Shown in pieces: positions 1-7,158 of a stretch of 49,613 nucleotides of DNA. The stretch comes from Allosalinactinospora lopnorensis (GTDB lineage Bacteria > Actinomycetota > Actinomycetes > Streptosporangiales > Streptosporangiaceae), in the NCBI RefSeq assembly GCF_000981225.1, contig NZ_LAJC01000041.1, positions 1 to 49,613 of the forward strand, in the 5' to 3' direction. The position numbers and the translations under genes were made by a program. Within the stretch, counting starts at the first letter, position 1. Each line of letters opens with the position of its first letter. The notes below the pieces were generated by a model. It searched no databases, was not told the origin of the DNA, and saw only the letters and a list, made by a program, of their open reading frames with translations.

Positions 1-24
1 CAGGTGTCAACGGATTGACACCTG
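1..24. repeat. Perfect 10-bp inverted repeat at left edge
   Basis: Arms CAGGTGTCAA (1-10) and TTGACACCTG (15-24) are exact reverse complements around a 4-base loop. It lies in the gene-poor edge of the integrative element. It could be an operator or a terminator for a gene outside the window; no T-run follows. Confidence 0.55.
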
Positions 25-212
25 AATCGCCGTCCGCCCCGTGCGCGAGCGGCCAGCGCGGAGCTGGGGCCCCATGGCACCAATTGGTGTCGGTCCGCCC
101 CGTGCGCGGTGGCCAATGGCCAGCGTCTTACCCGGAAAGCTTTGGCCACTCCGCCCCCGCTCGTCGAGCACCGGCTCGTCGAGGTGCTGCTCCGGCCCGT
201 CGAGCACCGGCC
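25..212. other. Gene-poor region with short direct repeats
   Basis: No convincing gene is seen. A 16-base direct repeat (GTCCGCCCCGTGCGCG) occurs at 32-47 and 93-108, and a 14-base one (CGTCGAGCACCGGC) at 162-175 and 198-211. CACCAATTGGTG (78-89) is a perfect palindrome. Function is unknown; the open frames here look like high-GC noise. Confidence 0.4.
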
Positions 213-494
213 CTACCCGCGGACGTCCTGCCCGCCAATGAGCGGCCATCCCCGGTCAGCGAACCGGCCGAACCCCGCGTGCCGCTGAGCGCGCTCGACC
301 TGTAGCGCCTCCAGCACCGAAAACCCAGGCCGGTGCGCCTCCAGCCACGACCGCCGCGCCGTCCGCCACGCCGCATACGAGGTGTTCACGTCCTCCCAGG
401 ACGCCGGGGCACGCCCCAACCAACGCTCGACCTCCCACACGGCCAGCTCTTTCGGCACCGGGGAAGGTTCCGGGCCGCGCCGCCGACGCCTCAC
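213..494 (-). CDS. Hypothetical protein of the integrative element
   Basis: A 93-residue protein I do not recognise. It begins with a run of arginines and contains Trp/Arg-rich helical segments. Its GTG start (494) overlaps the TGA stop of the terminase-like gene by four bases (GTGA), so the two are probably translationally coupled. This coupling is the main reason to believe it is real. The partner suggests a phage or element DNA-handling role, but no domain is visible. Confidence 0.5.
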   Translation of the reverse strand: MRRRRRGPEPSPVPKELAVWEVERWLGRAPASWEDVNTSYAAWRTARRSWLEAHRPGFSVLEALQVERAQRHAGFGRFADRGWPLIGGQDVRG

Positions 495-835
495 GCCGAC
501 CTCGGTTGGTAGGCGCCGCGCACCGCACGCACCGGCGGACGATCACCCTCGCCCTCCTCCTCACCCAAGGGCACGCGCAACGCGACCAGCAGCCGCGCCA
601 ACAACACCCGCTGATTGCGCAGCTCGACCAGCGCCGGGTGTGTGCGCACCTCCCCCAACCGCGAGCGGATCATGACCCCCTCACGCTCGACCACACCGGC
701 CAGCTCCGCGCACACATCCGCCGTGAAGCACGCTTCCCGCAACAAGGACAACTCATGCTCGGCCAACTCGAACTCAGCCGTCACGCTCGACCACAGAGCC
801 GCCCCGGCGGCCTTGAGACCTTCCGGCTCCTCCAT
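491..835 (-). CDS. Phage terminase small subunit-like protein (P27-type)
   Basis: A 114-residue, mostly helical protein. The order is: an N-terminal segment ending in LWSS, a helix pair around residues 20-55 with the LLREAC and ELAGVVEREG motifs, then HPALVELRNQRVLLARLL. This resembles the P27 family of terminase small subunits, which recognise phage DNA for packaging. I chose the ATG at 835 because GAGG lies six bases upstream; a TTG at 856 would add seven residues and has no ribosome site. It is coupled to the next gene. In an integrative element it may be a prophage leftover or a general DNA-binding protein. No large subunit is visible. Confidence 0.6.
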   Translation of the reverse strand: MEEPEGLKAAGAALWSSVTAEFELAEHELSLLREACFTADVCAELAGVVEREGVMIRSRLGEVRTHPALVELRNQRVLLARLLVALRVPLGEEEGEGDRPPVRAVRGAYQPRSA

Positions 836-989
836 ATGCCACCTCACTTTGCCCAACGGTTTCGCCCCAGAGCGGGGGGCGCGATCAGGTGGGGTGCGGG
901 ATCAATCGGGCTTGAAATGACGTCAGAGAGTATCCCCCTAGCACCCTGGGTATCCGGCCGGGTGTCCGTGTCTGTGGACGTTGTTGGTG

Positions 990-1032
990 TCCCGGTGCGG
1001 ACCGGAAGGAGGCACCGTGGTCCGCACCGGGA
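990..1032. promoter_or_regulatory. 14-bp stem-loop with a ribosome site in its loop
   Basis: TCCCGGTGCGGACC (990-1003) pairs exactly with 1019-1032. The 15-base loop carries GGAAGGAGG, a near-ideal Shine-Dalgarno sequence. It lies in the divergent gap between the terminase-like gene and the zinc-finger gene, and overlaps the start of a 16-codon frame. This looks like a leader that could control expression of the downstream gene. Confidence 0.5.
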
Positions 1033-1067
1033 TGGCGTCTGGCCAGGGGTCCGTGGACTGTGCCTGA
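1017..1067 (+). CDS. Candidate 16-residue leader peptide
   Basis: GTG at 1017 lies five bases after AAGGAGG, and the frame reads MVRTGMASGQGSVDCA before TGA at 1065-1067. The start codon is in the loop/stem boundary of the 990-1032 hairpin. It ends 45 bases before the ATG of the zinc-finger gene. No regulatory codon run is obvious, so attenuation is only inferred from the architecture. Confidence 0.3.
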   Translation: MVRTGMASGQGSVDCA

Positions 1068-1112
1068 CGCCGGACTGTGCATGCCTATAACAGCCCATGT
1101 ATATTTAACCAC

Positions 1113-1775
1113 ATGGTGAAGTCTTCGGTTGTTCACGAATCGGCAGCGGCAGCGGTGCGGCGATGCGATCTGGATGGTTGCGACTTGGCAGCAACCGACG
1201 TCAGGTCCAGCGCCAGCGCGGACGCTAAGCGGTTCTGCTCCAGCTCGCATCTGATGCGCCACGTTAACCAGCGGTTGGCGCGTCCGCGGTGTGTGGTGTG
1301 CGGCGTGCGGTTCGATAAGGAGCCGCGTGGCAGGACGCCGCTGTATTGCTCGCAGCGGTGCAAGTCTCTGCGGGAGCGCCAGATATCCCGGGCGACCAGG
1401 GCGCTGGCGAAGTCGGCCTTCGGCGACGATCCGACACAAGACCTCGAAGACGCTCAGGTGCTGTACAGCTACTGGTTTCCCAAGTCGGTGCAGTCGAGCG
1501 ACTGGCTCGACGCCTACTGGTCGGGGGTGCGGCCGGTCCCGTTGCAGACGCCTGGTCCGGAGGTGCGGCGGGCACTGGTCGCGCGGTTGGGGGAGTTGGC
1601 GGACCGGGTGAGGGAGGCCGAGCGCAAGCGGCGTAAGGCCGTGCGGGAGGAGCAGGGCCGGGTGTTGTTCGTGCGGGAGCAGCAGGCCAAAGAGCAGCAG
1701 CGCGAAGCAGATCAGCAGTGGCGTAAGGAACTGCTCTCCGGGAAGGGCGGCAACGATGACAGCAACACGTGGTAG
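1113..1775 (+). CDS. Zinc-finger-like protein with a C-terminal coiled coil
   Basis: A 220-residue protein. Residues about 15-75 hold a paired Cys region: RRCDLDGC, RFCSSSHLMRH, CVVCGVRF and LYCSQRCK. The last two resemble treble-clef zinc fingers of the kind that recognise nucleic acid. After about residue 150 it becomes a highly charged Arg/Glu/Gln coiled coil (EAERKRRKAV, REQQAKEQQREADQQW). ATG at 1113 is preferred over GTG at 1077 because it opens the conserved-looking part. It is followed by an overlapping gene, so probably an operon. Likely an element-encoded DNA-binding or regulatory protein; the family is not identified. Confidence 0.6.
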   Translation: MVKSSVVHESAAAAVRRCDLDGCDLAATDVRSSASADAKRFCSSSHLMRHVNQRLARPRCVVCGVRFDKEPRGRTPLYCSQRCKSLRERQISRATRALAKSAFGDDPTQDLEDAQVLYSYWFPKSVQSSDWLDAYWSGVRPVPLQTPGPEVRRALVARLGELADRVREAERKRRKAVREEQGRVLFVREQQAKEQQREADQQWRKELLSGKGGNDDSNTW

Positions 1776-2016
1776 GCGCGACCCTCGACCGGGCCCGGAC
1801 GAGGTCGCTGATGCGGTGCGGCGCATGCTGGCGTTGCGCCAGGCTGAGCAGATTTTCGCCGGCGGCCCCTCCGCGGTGCGGCAGTACCTACGCCGCGCGA
1901 GTGGCCGCACGGCCGAACCTCCGGCGCCCCGCCGCCGGGAGCCGCGGCCGACGCGCCCCGCACGGCCCGGCTACCTGCTGGAACCGGAGACCGGCGGGCA
2001 GGACTGGCGAATCTAG
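1756..2016 (+). CDS. Hypothetical small protein
   Basis: 86 residues; the start overlaps the end of the zinc-finger gene by 20 bases. A helix (VADAVRRMLALRQAEQIF) is followed by a Pro/Arg-rich tail. No domain is recognised. Its overlaps with both neighbours suggest a co-transcribed accessory gene. Confidence 0.5.
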   Translation: MTATRGRRDPRPGPDEVADAVRRMLALRQAEQIFAGGPSAVRQYLRRASGRTAEPPAPRRREPRPTRPARPGYLLEPETGGQDWRI

Positions 2017-2258
2017 TGTGCGACTACATCGCGGACAACGGCGTTCACCAGGAACCGGACCGCAAGGTCGCCACCGGCGGATACAAGGTTGAGCTCATCG
2101 ACGGGACGGACGTGGTGGCGGGCGTGGTGGCCACCAGGTCCGCGTGCTCCCTGGTTCACTCCATGCTGCTCCGCTTCGGTGAGATCCGGCCCGGTACCCG
2201 CACCACGCGCGAACTGGACGCGCTGCCCGAACTCGCCGACGGGCACCCGGTGCCGTAG
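2016..2258 (+). CDS. Hypothetical small protein
   Basis: 80 residues. The GTG start shares its G with the upstream TAG stop (2014-2016), typical of tightly packed element genes. The sequence has a beta-strand-like core (GGYKVELIDGTDVVAGVVAT) then a helix, giving a compact domain of unknown function. It ends 20 bases before an oppositely oriented gene. Confidence 0.5.
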   Translation: MCDYIADNGVHQEPDRKVATGGYKVELIDGTDVVAGVVATRSACSLVHSMLLRFGEIRPGTRTTRELDALPELADGHPVP

Positions 2259-2278
2259 CGGGTGCCGTCGGCGGGGCG

Positions 2279-2524
2279 TCACCAGAGAGTCCTCTGTGCA
2301 GCCGTGCTCTCTGTGGGCGCGTCTGGGATCTTGCGGAGCCCTCGGAACGGCCGGACTTCTATGTACCCGTCGGGGTAGCGGAGCCCCACGTTCCGGGGCG
2401 GGCCTTTCGGCGGGATCACCCATGTGAGCCATGGCGGTGTCTCTGGGAGATCCGTGGTGTGGCCGTTGAACGCAGTGACGACCGTGACGACCTGACCACG
2501 CAGGAGGTAACGGCGGCCGGTCAT
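2279..2524 (-). CDS. Hypothetical small protein
   Basis: 81 residues from ATG 2524, which overlaps the upstream stop in an ATGA junction. It is beta-rich (RRYLLRGQVVTVVTAFNG, NVGLRYPDGYIEVRPFRGLR), consistent with a small barrel-like fold. It is last in a leftward operon that starts at 4857. Function is unknown. Confidence 0.55.
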   Translation of the reverse strand: MTGRRYLLRGQVVTVVTAFNGHTTDLPETPPWLTWVIPPKGPPRNVGLRYPDGYIEVRPFRGLRKIPDAPTESTAAQRTLW

Positions 2525-2697
2525 ACGCTCGCCTCCACTCCCAGTTGCGCGGCCCGGCGGTCGAGGGCCGCTAGCCGCTCTGCACACCACTGCTCCCCGA
2601 CCGGGCCGACCAGATCGAGAATGGACTTCACGGCGTTGCGGGCCGCGGCGATGTCGTCGGCGTCGTGTAGGTAGTCAACACTGTGATCGTCGGTCAT
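2521..2697 (-). CDS. Hypothetical small protein
   Basis: 58 residues (ATG 2697), overlapping both neighbours by four bases (ATGA). It is acidic at the N-terminus (MTDDHSVDYLHDADD) and then helical (NAVKSILDLVG, CAERLAALDRRAAQLG). No family is recognised. The tight coupling supports it being real. Confidence 0.5.
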   Translation of the reverse strand: MTDDHSVDYLHDADDIAAARNAVKSILDLVGPVGEQWCAERLAALDRRAAQLGVEASV

Positions 2698-2944
2698 CGG
2701 GGTGCCTCCTGTTCGGTGCCGCACTCGCCACCGTTGGCACAATGCGGACCTCCGGGCGCGGTCGTCCAGCACGGCAGGCACAGCCCCTCAAGAGTCGATT
2801 CGAGTTCGGCGTACTCGGCGAAACGGGCGCCGGAGATGTAGCGTCCCAGAAGTTGGGATCTTCGTCGTAGTCGGCGTCCGGCGGCAGGTAGCTCAGCCGC
2901 TCGTGGGGCCCGTCGTAATGCGGGTAGTCGGTGTAATCGGTCAT
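2694..2944 (-). pseudogene. Small Cys-containing protein with a frameshift
   Basis: From ATG 2944 the frame reads MTDYTDYPHYDGPHERLSYL and on to DPNFWD (about residue 34), then degenerates. A neighbouring frame continues as RYISGARFAEYAELE, then CLPCW and CANGGEC, and stops at 2694 in a perfect ATGA junction with the next gene. Adding one base at about 2845 (GACGCTAC read as GACCGCTAC) joins the halves into about 83 residues with paired cysteines, possibly metal-binding. The shift is a real mutation or a consensus error. Confidence 0.55.
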
Positions 2945-4317
2945 CGGGCACCGTCCTTAGACTGGGGGTCTCCATTTCTGGCCAACTTTTCGAGTGCTTC
3001 CTCGCTGATGGACTCGGCCAGCGAGTAGACCCACCGCACCGACGACTGGCCGTAGAGCTCCTCGTCAACGACCAGCAGCCCCAGCAGATGCAGTTCCTGA
3101 AGCACACGGTCAACGGTCTTGCGTGGGAGCTGCACCCGCTTGACGACCGCGGCCGTGCGTGACCGCGGGTTGCTCGTGACGTCCATCAGCACGGCCAGCC
3201 GTACCGGCGGCATGCTGTCCCCGGCGCAGCGCGCGGCCACGGCGAAGGCGTCCTCGCGGCTCTTACCGAGCGCGATACCGCCCCGGGCGATCTGCGCAAG
3301 CTGCTTGGTGAACCGGGTGGGCATCTCCGGGGCATGGGCCTGGACGACGTCGCCGGAATAGTCACGCTCGACCGCGGTCCGGGCCAGGGTCACGATGTCG
3401 GCCAGGTCGAGAAGCGTCTCCATCTCCGAGTCGGTGAGGTCGATCTCGGCATCAGGGTCGATCGTGTCGAGTAGCTTCGCCACGTACTCGGCCAGCTCCT
3501 GGCGCATCTCGGCCTCATGGTTGACGTTGCGCAGCGCCTGCAATCCGGCGGTACGCCGGTTCTCCTTGGAGTCGAAGCGCACCAACACGAACCGGTCGCC
3601 CATGGTGGAGACCACGGTGTGCGCGGAGTCCCAGGCCGTGGTGACCGCCCCGACGATGACGAGCCGCCCCTTCCAAGTGAGGGTCATTCCGCCATCGGCG
3701 CCGATATCGCGGTTCCACTGGCCGTCATAGATCTCACGGAGGGCGGCCAGAACGGCAGCGCGGGCGTCCCGGTTCATGCTCAAGATGCTCGTGAAGTCCT
3801 TGATGACGAGGATGCCCGCCTCTCCGATCTTGCGCAGCAGCCCCCCGGTTGCGCCCGCGGAGCGCTCCTTCTCCGGGGTGCCGCTCAACAACGCGGCCTC
3901 TCCGGTGATGGTGGAGACGACCACCGCCCCGGCTCCGGACAGCGGCATCACAGTCTCGGTCTTGGCCGCACCGGAACCGGAGACGACCAGCAGCCAGCAC
4001 GGGTCACCGCCGAGCCGTTCGGCCGCGGCCACGGCCAACACCGCGTCCAGGGCGCCGAGATCGTACTCGGCGCCGAACCATCGCCCGAAGACCTGGTGAA
4101 CCTCGCCGAGAAGCTGGCCAGATTTGGAGACCCCCGGTCTAGAGGGCGGCTTCTCAGACGGCCGCGGCTTGTCCCGCTTTCGAGGGCGCCTCTTACGGGT
4201 ACGGGCCGCTTCCAGCGACACCGGCTGGTCATCCTTCGCCGCACCGGTACCACGCAATTCGTGGCAGTTGCACGGCCTGTTGTGGGTGGTCAGGCAGAAC
4301 GGGTCATGCTCGCTCAC
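2941..4317 (-). CDS. P-loop ATPase with a C-terminal winged-helix region
   Basis: A 458-residue protein (GTG 4317, overlapping the upstream TGA). It has a Cys/His-containing N-terminus, a basic linker (residues about 40-65), a Walker A motif GSGAAKT (about 114-120) and a Walker B-like strand ILVIKDF (about 168-174). A sensor-like strand (GRLVIVGAVTTAWD) follows, and the C-terminal part has a helix-turn-helix look (SRTAAVVKRVQLPRKTVDRV). The order resembles AAA-type ATPases used in replication or DNA handling by integrative elements. It is the largest gene of the 4857-2279 operon. The exact role (helicase loader, primase-helicase or translocase) cannot be fixed. Confidence 0.6.
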   Translation of the reverse strand: MSEHDPFCLTTHNRPCNCHELRGTGAAKDDQPVSLEAARTRKRRPRKRDKPRPSEKPPSRPGVSKSGQLLGEVHQVFGRWFGAEYDLGALDAVLAVAAAERLGGDPCWLLVVSGSGAAKTETVMPLSGAGAVVVSTITGEAALLSGTPEKERSAGATGGLLRKIGEAGILVIKDFTSILSMNRDARAAVLAALREIYDGQWNRDIGADGGMTLTWKGRLVIVGAVTTAWDSAHTVVSTMGDRFVLVRFDSKENRRTAGLQALRNVNHEAEMRQELAEYVAKLLDTIDPDAEIDLTDSEMETLLDLADIVTLARTAVERDYSGDVVQAHAPEMPTRFTKQLAQIARGGIALGKSREDAFAVAARCAGDSMPPVRLAVLMDVTSNPRSRTAAVVKRVQLPRKTVDRVLQELHLLGLLVVDEELYGQSSVRWVYSLAESISEEALEKLARNGDPQSKDGAR

Positions 4318-4634
4318 GCTGCGTTCACCTCGTCCCGCATCGCGGCCAGCGCTTTGGCGACAGCCGGCCCGTGGCGGCGAACCTCGATCCCGACGTCGAC
4401 GTCGAGGTCGCCCAGAGCCGCCACGGCGGCCCGCACCGGGTCTTCCTCGGGCAGGGCACGGAAGGCCAGGGACCCGGCCCGGGGCATCGACTGGCCAGCG
4501 GCCCGCCACCCCGCGCGGACGTCCTGCCAGAGGTCGGCCTGGTCGGATATCCTCGGCGGTGTCGATGCCGTCGCCCTGGTGATCGATTCCTGGCCCGTCC
4601 CGTTGCCCGCGGGGCGGGCATCTTCATGCGGCAT
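4314..4634 (-). CDS. Hypothetical element protein
   Basis: 106 residues from ATG 4634, overlapping the upstream gene by 11 bases and the ATPase gene by four. The N-terminal half is Thr/Pro/Arg-rich; the C-terminal half is helical (AVAALGDLDVDVGIEVRR, AKALAAMRDEVNAA). No domain is recognised. Coupling to the ATPase suggests a partner protein. Confidence 0.5.
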   Translation of the reverse strand: MPHEDARPAGNGTGQESITRATASTPPRISDQADLWQDVRAGWRAAGQSMPRAGSLAFRALPEEDPVRAAVAALGDLDVDVGIEVRRHGPAVAKALAAMRDEVNAA

Positions 4635-4857
4635 CCTGGCCCCCCTGGTTGTCAGGGGCAGGCAGTAGCGCGCGCAGGCGTGCAGCATCCTCGGGTGTCA
4701 GAGCAGGCGCGGAGTTGACAACCTCGCGGATGCGCTCAGCAAGACCGGCCACCTTGATTTCACGGTCAAGGTCGCTCGTGTCGGCGTCGGGATGGTGGCG
4801 CGTGGTAATGGCCTTGCGCGCGGCCAGTGAACGGCGTGTGGGATTCCGGGCGGCCAA
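4624..4857 (-). CDS. Hypothetical protein, first gene of the ATPase operon
   Basis: 77 residues from ATG 4857. It has a basic N-terminus (MAARNPTRRSLAARKAITTR) then a helical acidic part (LAERIREVVNSAPALTPEDAARLRALL). The short basic-helical layout is compatible with a DNA-associated or excision-type protein, but no family is identified. It lies downstream of the integrase across a strong hairpin, so it probably has its own promoter. Confidence 0.5.
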   Translation of the reverse strand: MAARNPTRRSLAARKAITTRHHPDADTSDLDREIKVAGLAERIREVVNSAPALTPEDAARLRALLPAPDNQGGQDAA

Positions 4858-4876
4858 CGATCACTCCTGAGACCGG

Positions 4877-4901
4877 AGAGACGCACCGACGGTGCGTCTC
4901 T
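4877..4901 (-). terminator. Integrase terminator hairpin
   Basis: AGAGACGCACC (4877-4887) and GGTGCGTCTCT (4891-4901) are perfect 11-bp arms with a 3-base loop. It lies between the integrase stop (4986) and the next leftward gene (start 4857), the expected place for an integrase terminator. No clear U-run, as is common in actinomycetes. Confidence 0.6.
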
Positions 4902-4985
4902 GGACGGTCGCGAGTGGTCGGCGGCCCGGCTTGCCTGCGGCGTGTGCCGCTCGGTGCTACTCGGGTGCGTCCCGGCGCGCGAAAC

Positions 4986-6476
4986 TTACGAACCTTGATC
5001 GTACTCGATCGCGTCGTCGCGTCGCCACACGATCCGCTGTTCGGCCGGTACCCGGTGATTGCGCACCGGGGAGCGGGTGATGCGGACCTGTCCCAAGTAC
5101 CTCGGTGAGAGCAGGATCGCGGCCACCTTGCGCTGAGCCGAGACCGGAGCCTCCTCCCAGCGCGCGGCCACGTCGGCCCCCGGCTCGATCAGGTTGACCA
5201 GCTCCGCGGGCACGGTCAGTTCCCGGTGTCGTGTCTCTAGGGCGCTGATTTTGGCTGTGAGTCCTTCGACTAGGCGCCCGATAGCGCGCGCTTCGTGGAT
5301 CGATTCCGGCTCCGCATCACTGGCCTGGTCGCGTTCGGCGCGCAACCGCGCGAGTTCGGCACTCACCTGCTCCACCTCGCCGGAGTCCTGCGGAGCGGCC
5401 AGCTCAGCGAACACGTCCGGGCGGGACAGATACCCCAAGATCGCACCCGTGACCAGCTCGTCCACGTCGGCTTTGAGAAGGCGCACGCAGCCCTGGCGGA
5501 CGCACCGGTACTGTTCCAGCCCGCGGGCATAGACGGTGCCGATCGGCCCACCGCAGACGTCACACTTGATCGTGCCCGTGAAGGCGTGCAGCGCCTTACC
5601 CGGCCGCTTCGCCGAGACCTGGTGCTTGGGGCCGGACAGGATGCGCTGAACCTCCCAGTAGGTCTCCCGGTCCACGATCTTTTCCCACGTGGCCTCGATC
5701 AGTTCGCCATGATGGATGCGCAATCCGGCATAGGCAGGCTTGAGAGCGAGGTCGCGCAACTGCTGAGCAGAGAGCGGCCGACCGGCCCGCTTGCCCACGA
5801 TCCCGCGCGCTTTCCAGTCGGCCGCAATGCCCTTGAAGCTGTGGCCCTTGCGGAGCCGGGTGAACAACTCCCGGATGAGCGGCGACCACTCCGGATCGAT
5901 CTCCCAGTTGTCCAGGCGACCGGACCGGGGATCATAGACCGGGCGCAACCCGTAGGGAGCCACACCGTGCGGCCGACCGGCCGCGGCGGCGGCACTGGCC
6001 GCGCGTCGTGTTCTCATCGAGGTCTTCCACGCTTCGTACTCACTGTCAATGCCATCCTCCAGCAGGCTGCGCCGGTCGCGCCCGTCGGCCGGGTCATACA
6101 TCCTGCCACCCGCCAGGATCCGAACGCCGCGTTCCTCGCAGAGTTCCAGCAGGCGGCACCACTCCGAAGTCTTGCGGGAACCTCGCGAGGACTCCCAGAG
6201 GACAAGGAAGTGAGCGCCGAACCGGTCGTGTTCCAGGTCGGCAATCAGCCGATCGAACTCGTCTCGGCTGCCTTTGGAGTAGCGGGACGCTCCCACGGCG
6301 GTGGACTCCACGTAGGGCTCTCCCAGGGTGATCCCGAAGGACGCCGCGGCACGGCCGTTGTCGTCGTGCTGTTCGTCGGGGGAGCGCAGCCGTCCGGAGG
6401 TGTCGTGCGAGACGCGTAGGTACTCGCGGCCGATGAGCTGGTCTTTCGCGAGGTGGGGTTCATGTGTGAGGGTCAT
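4986..6476 (-). CDS. int: Large serine recombinase / integrase
   Basis: A 496-residue site-specific recombinase that integrates and excises the element through a serine-DNA intermediate. The N-terminal resolvase domain (about 15-150) begins GREYLRVSHD, with Ser23 as the likely nucleophile, and includes the LVLWESSRGSRKTSEW block. A recombinase domain follows (about 160-270: HGVAPYGLRPV, KGIAADWKARGI). Then comes a zinc ribbon (CDVCGG ... YRCVRQGC, about 318-350) and a coiled-coil segment (VEQVSAELARLRAERD, TAKISALETRHREL). The start is only about 27 bases from the junction with a disrupted host gene, and the gene reads into the element. No clear ribosome site precedes ATG 6476. Confidence 0.9.
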   Translation of the reverse strand: MTLTHEPHLAKDQLIGREYLRVSHDTSGRLRSPDEQHDDNGRAAASFGITLGEPYVESTAVGASRYSKGSRDEFDRLIADLEHDRFGAHFLVLWESSRGSRKTSEWCRLLELCEERGVRILAGGRMYDPADGRDRRSLLEDGIDSEYEAWKTSMRTRRAASAAAAAGRPHGVAPYGLRPVYDPRSGRLDNWEIDPEWSPLIRELFTRLRKGHSFKGIAADWKARGIVGKRAGRPLSAQQLRDLALKPAYAGLRIHHGELIEATWEKIVDRETYWEVQRILSGPKHQVSAKRPGKALHAFTGTIKCDVCGGPIGTVYARGLEQYRCVRQGCVRLLKADVDELVTGAILGYLSRPDVFAELAAPQDSGEVEQVSAELARLRAERDQASDAEPESIHEARAIGRLVEGLTAKISALETRHRELTVPAELVNLIEPGADVAARWEEAPVSAQRKVAAILLSPRYLGQVRITRSPVRNHRVPAEQRIVWRRDDAIEYDQGS

Positions 6477-6525
6477 ACCGAGGATGGTACGTCAAGGAAG
6501 GTGACTGGACCTGGGCAGCGGACTG
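6477..6525. other. Putative attachment-site junction (attR-like)
   Basis: In the methyltransferase frame, coding similarity starts abruptly at 6505 with LDLGSGLPT, the SAM-binding motif I region. Upstream codons are unrelated and include a TGA at 6502. The integrase start lies just to the left. I infer that the crossover core is within about 6495-6525. The matching left site and the missing 5' part of the gene should lie outside the window. Confidence 0.6.
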
Positions 6526-7125
6526 CCCACCGAACACAACGTCCACCAGGTCGTCCAGGCGCTCCGCCCTGAGGCGCGCGTGGTCTACGTCGACATCGAC
6601 CCCATCGTGCTCGCCCACGGGCACGCGCTTCTCGCCGACAACCCCAACACCACGGTCATCACCGCCGACATGACCCGGCCCGAGCAGGTCCTGTCCCACC
6701 CCGACACCCGGCGCCTCATCGACTTCACCCGGCCTCTGGCCGTGCTGCTGTTCTCCATCCCCCACTGCATCCCCGACGACGAGGCCGTTCGGCGCACCAT
6801 CCACACCCCCATGGCCCGGGCGGTGCCCGGCAGTTTCCTGGCCATCTCCCATGTGGTGGCCGACGACACCGCAACTGCTGAGCGCGTCACCAGGACCATC
6901 ACCGAGTTCGGCATGCCCTGGAAGACCCGCACACCCGGCCAGGTCGCCGCATGGCTGACGGACCTGGAAGCGATCGAGCCCGGGCTGGTGGACATCGACA
7001 CCTGGCGCCCCGACCCCACTCAGCCGCCCCTGAGCGACGTCGCCCCCGCTCTCGCCTCGTATGTGGGCCGGTCCCGGGCGACCAAACGAGCCTACGAATA
7101 CGGCGGCGTGCTGCGCAAACCCTAG
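6505..7125 (+). pseudogene. DUF574 SAM-dependent methyltransferase, 5' truncated by element insertion
   Basis: From 6505 the frame gives LDLGSGLPT, then VVYVDIDPIVLAHGHALL and a C-terminus ending YEYGGVLRKP. It aligns in order with the full DUF574 protein at 15972-16793 (FLDIGTGMPT, IVYVDNDPLVLAHARALL). About 80 N-terminal residues are missing, exactly where the integrase region begins. A GTG at 6580 could start a 181-residue remnant lacking motif I, unlikely to bind SAM. Family members are S-adenosylmethionine methyltransferases of unknown substrate, common in actinomycetes. Confidence 0.8.
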
Positions 7126-7158
7126 AGCGCCGGGGAGCGGCTCCGCCCGGCCTGCCGG

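Noticed and set aside
5295-6419. 374-codon plus-strand open frame
   Set aside because: Lies entirely antisense to the serine integrase, whose domains are clear.
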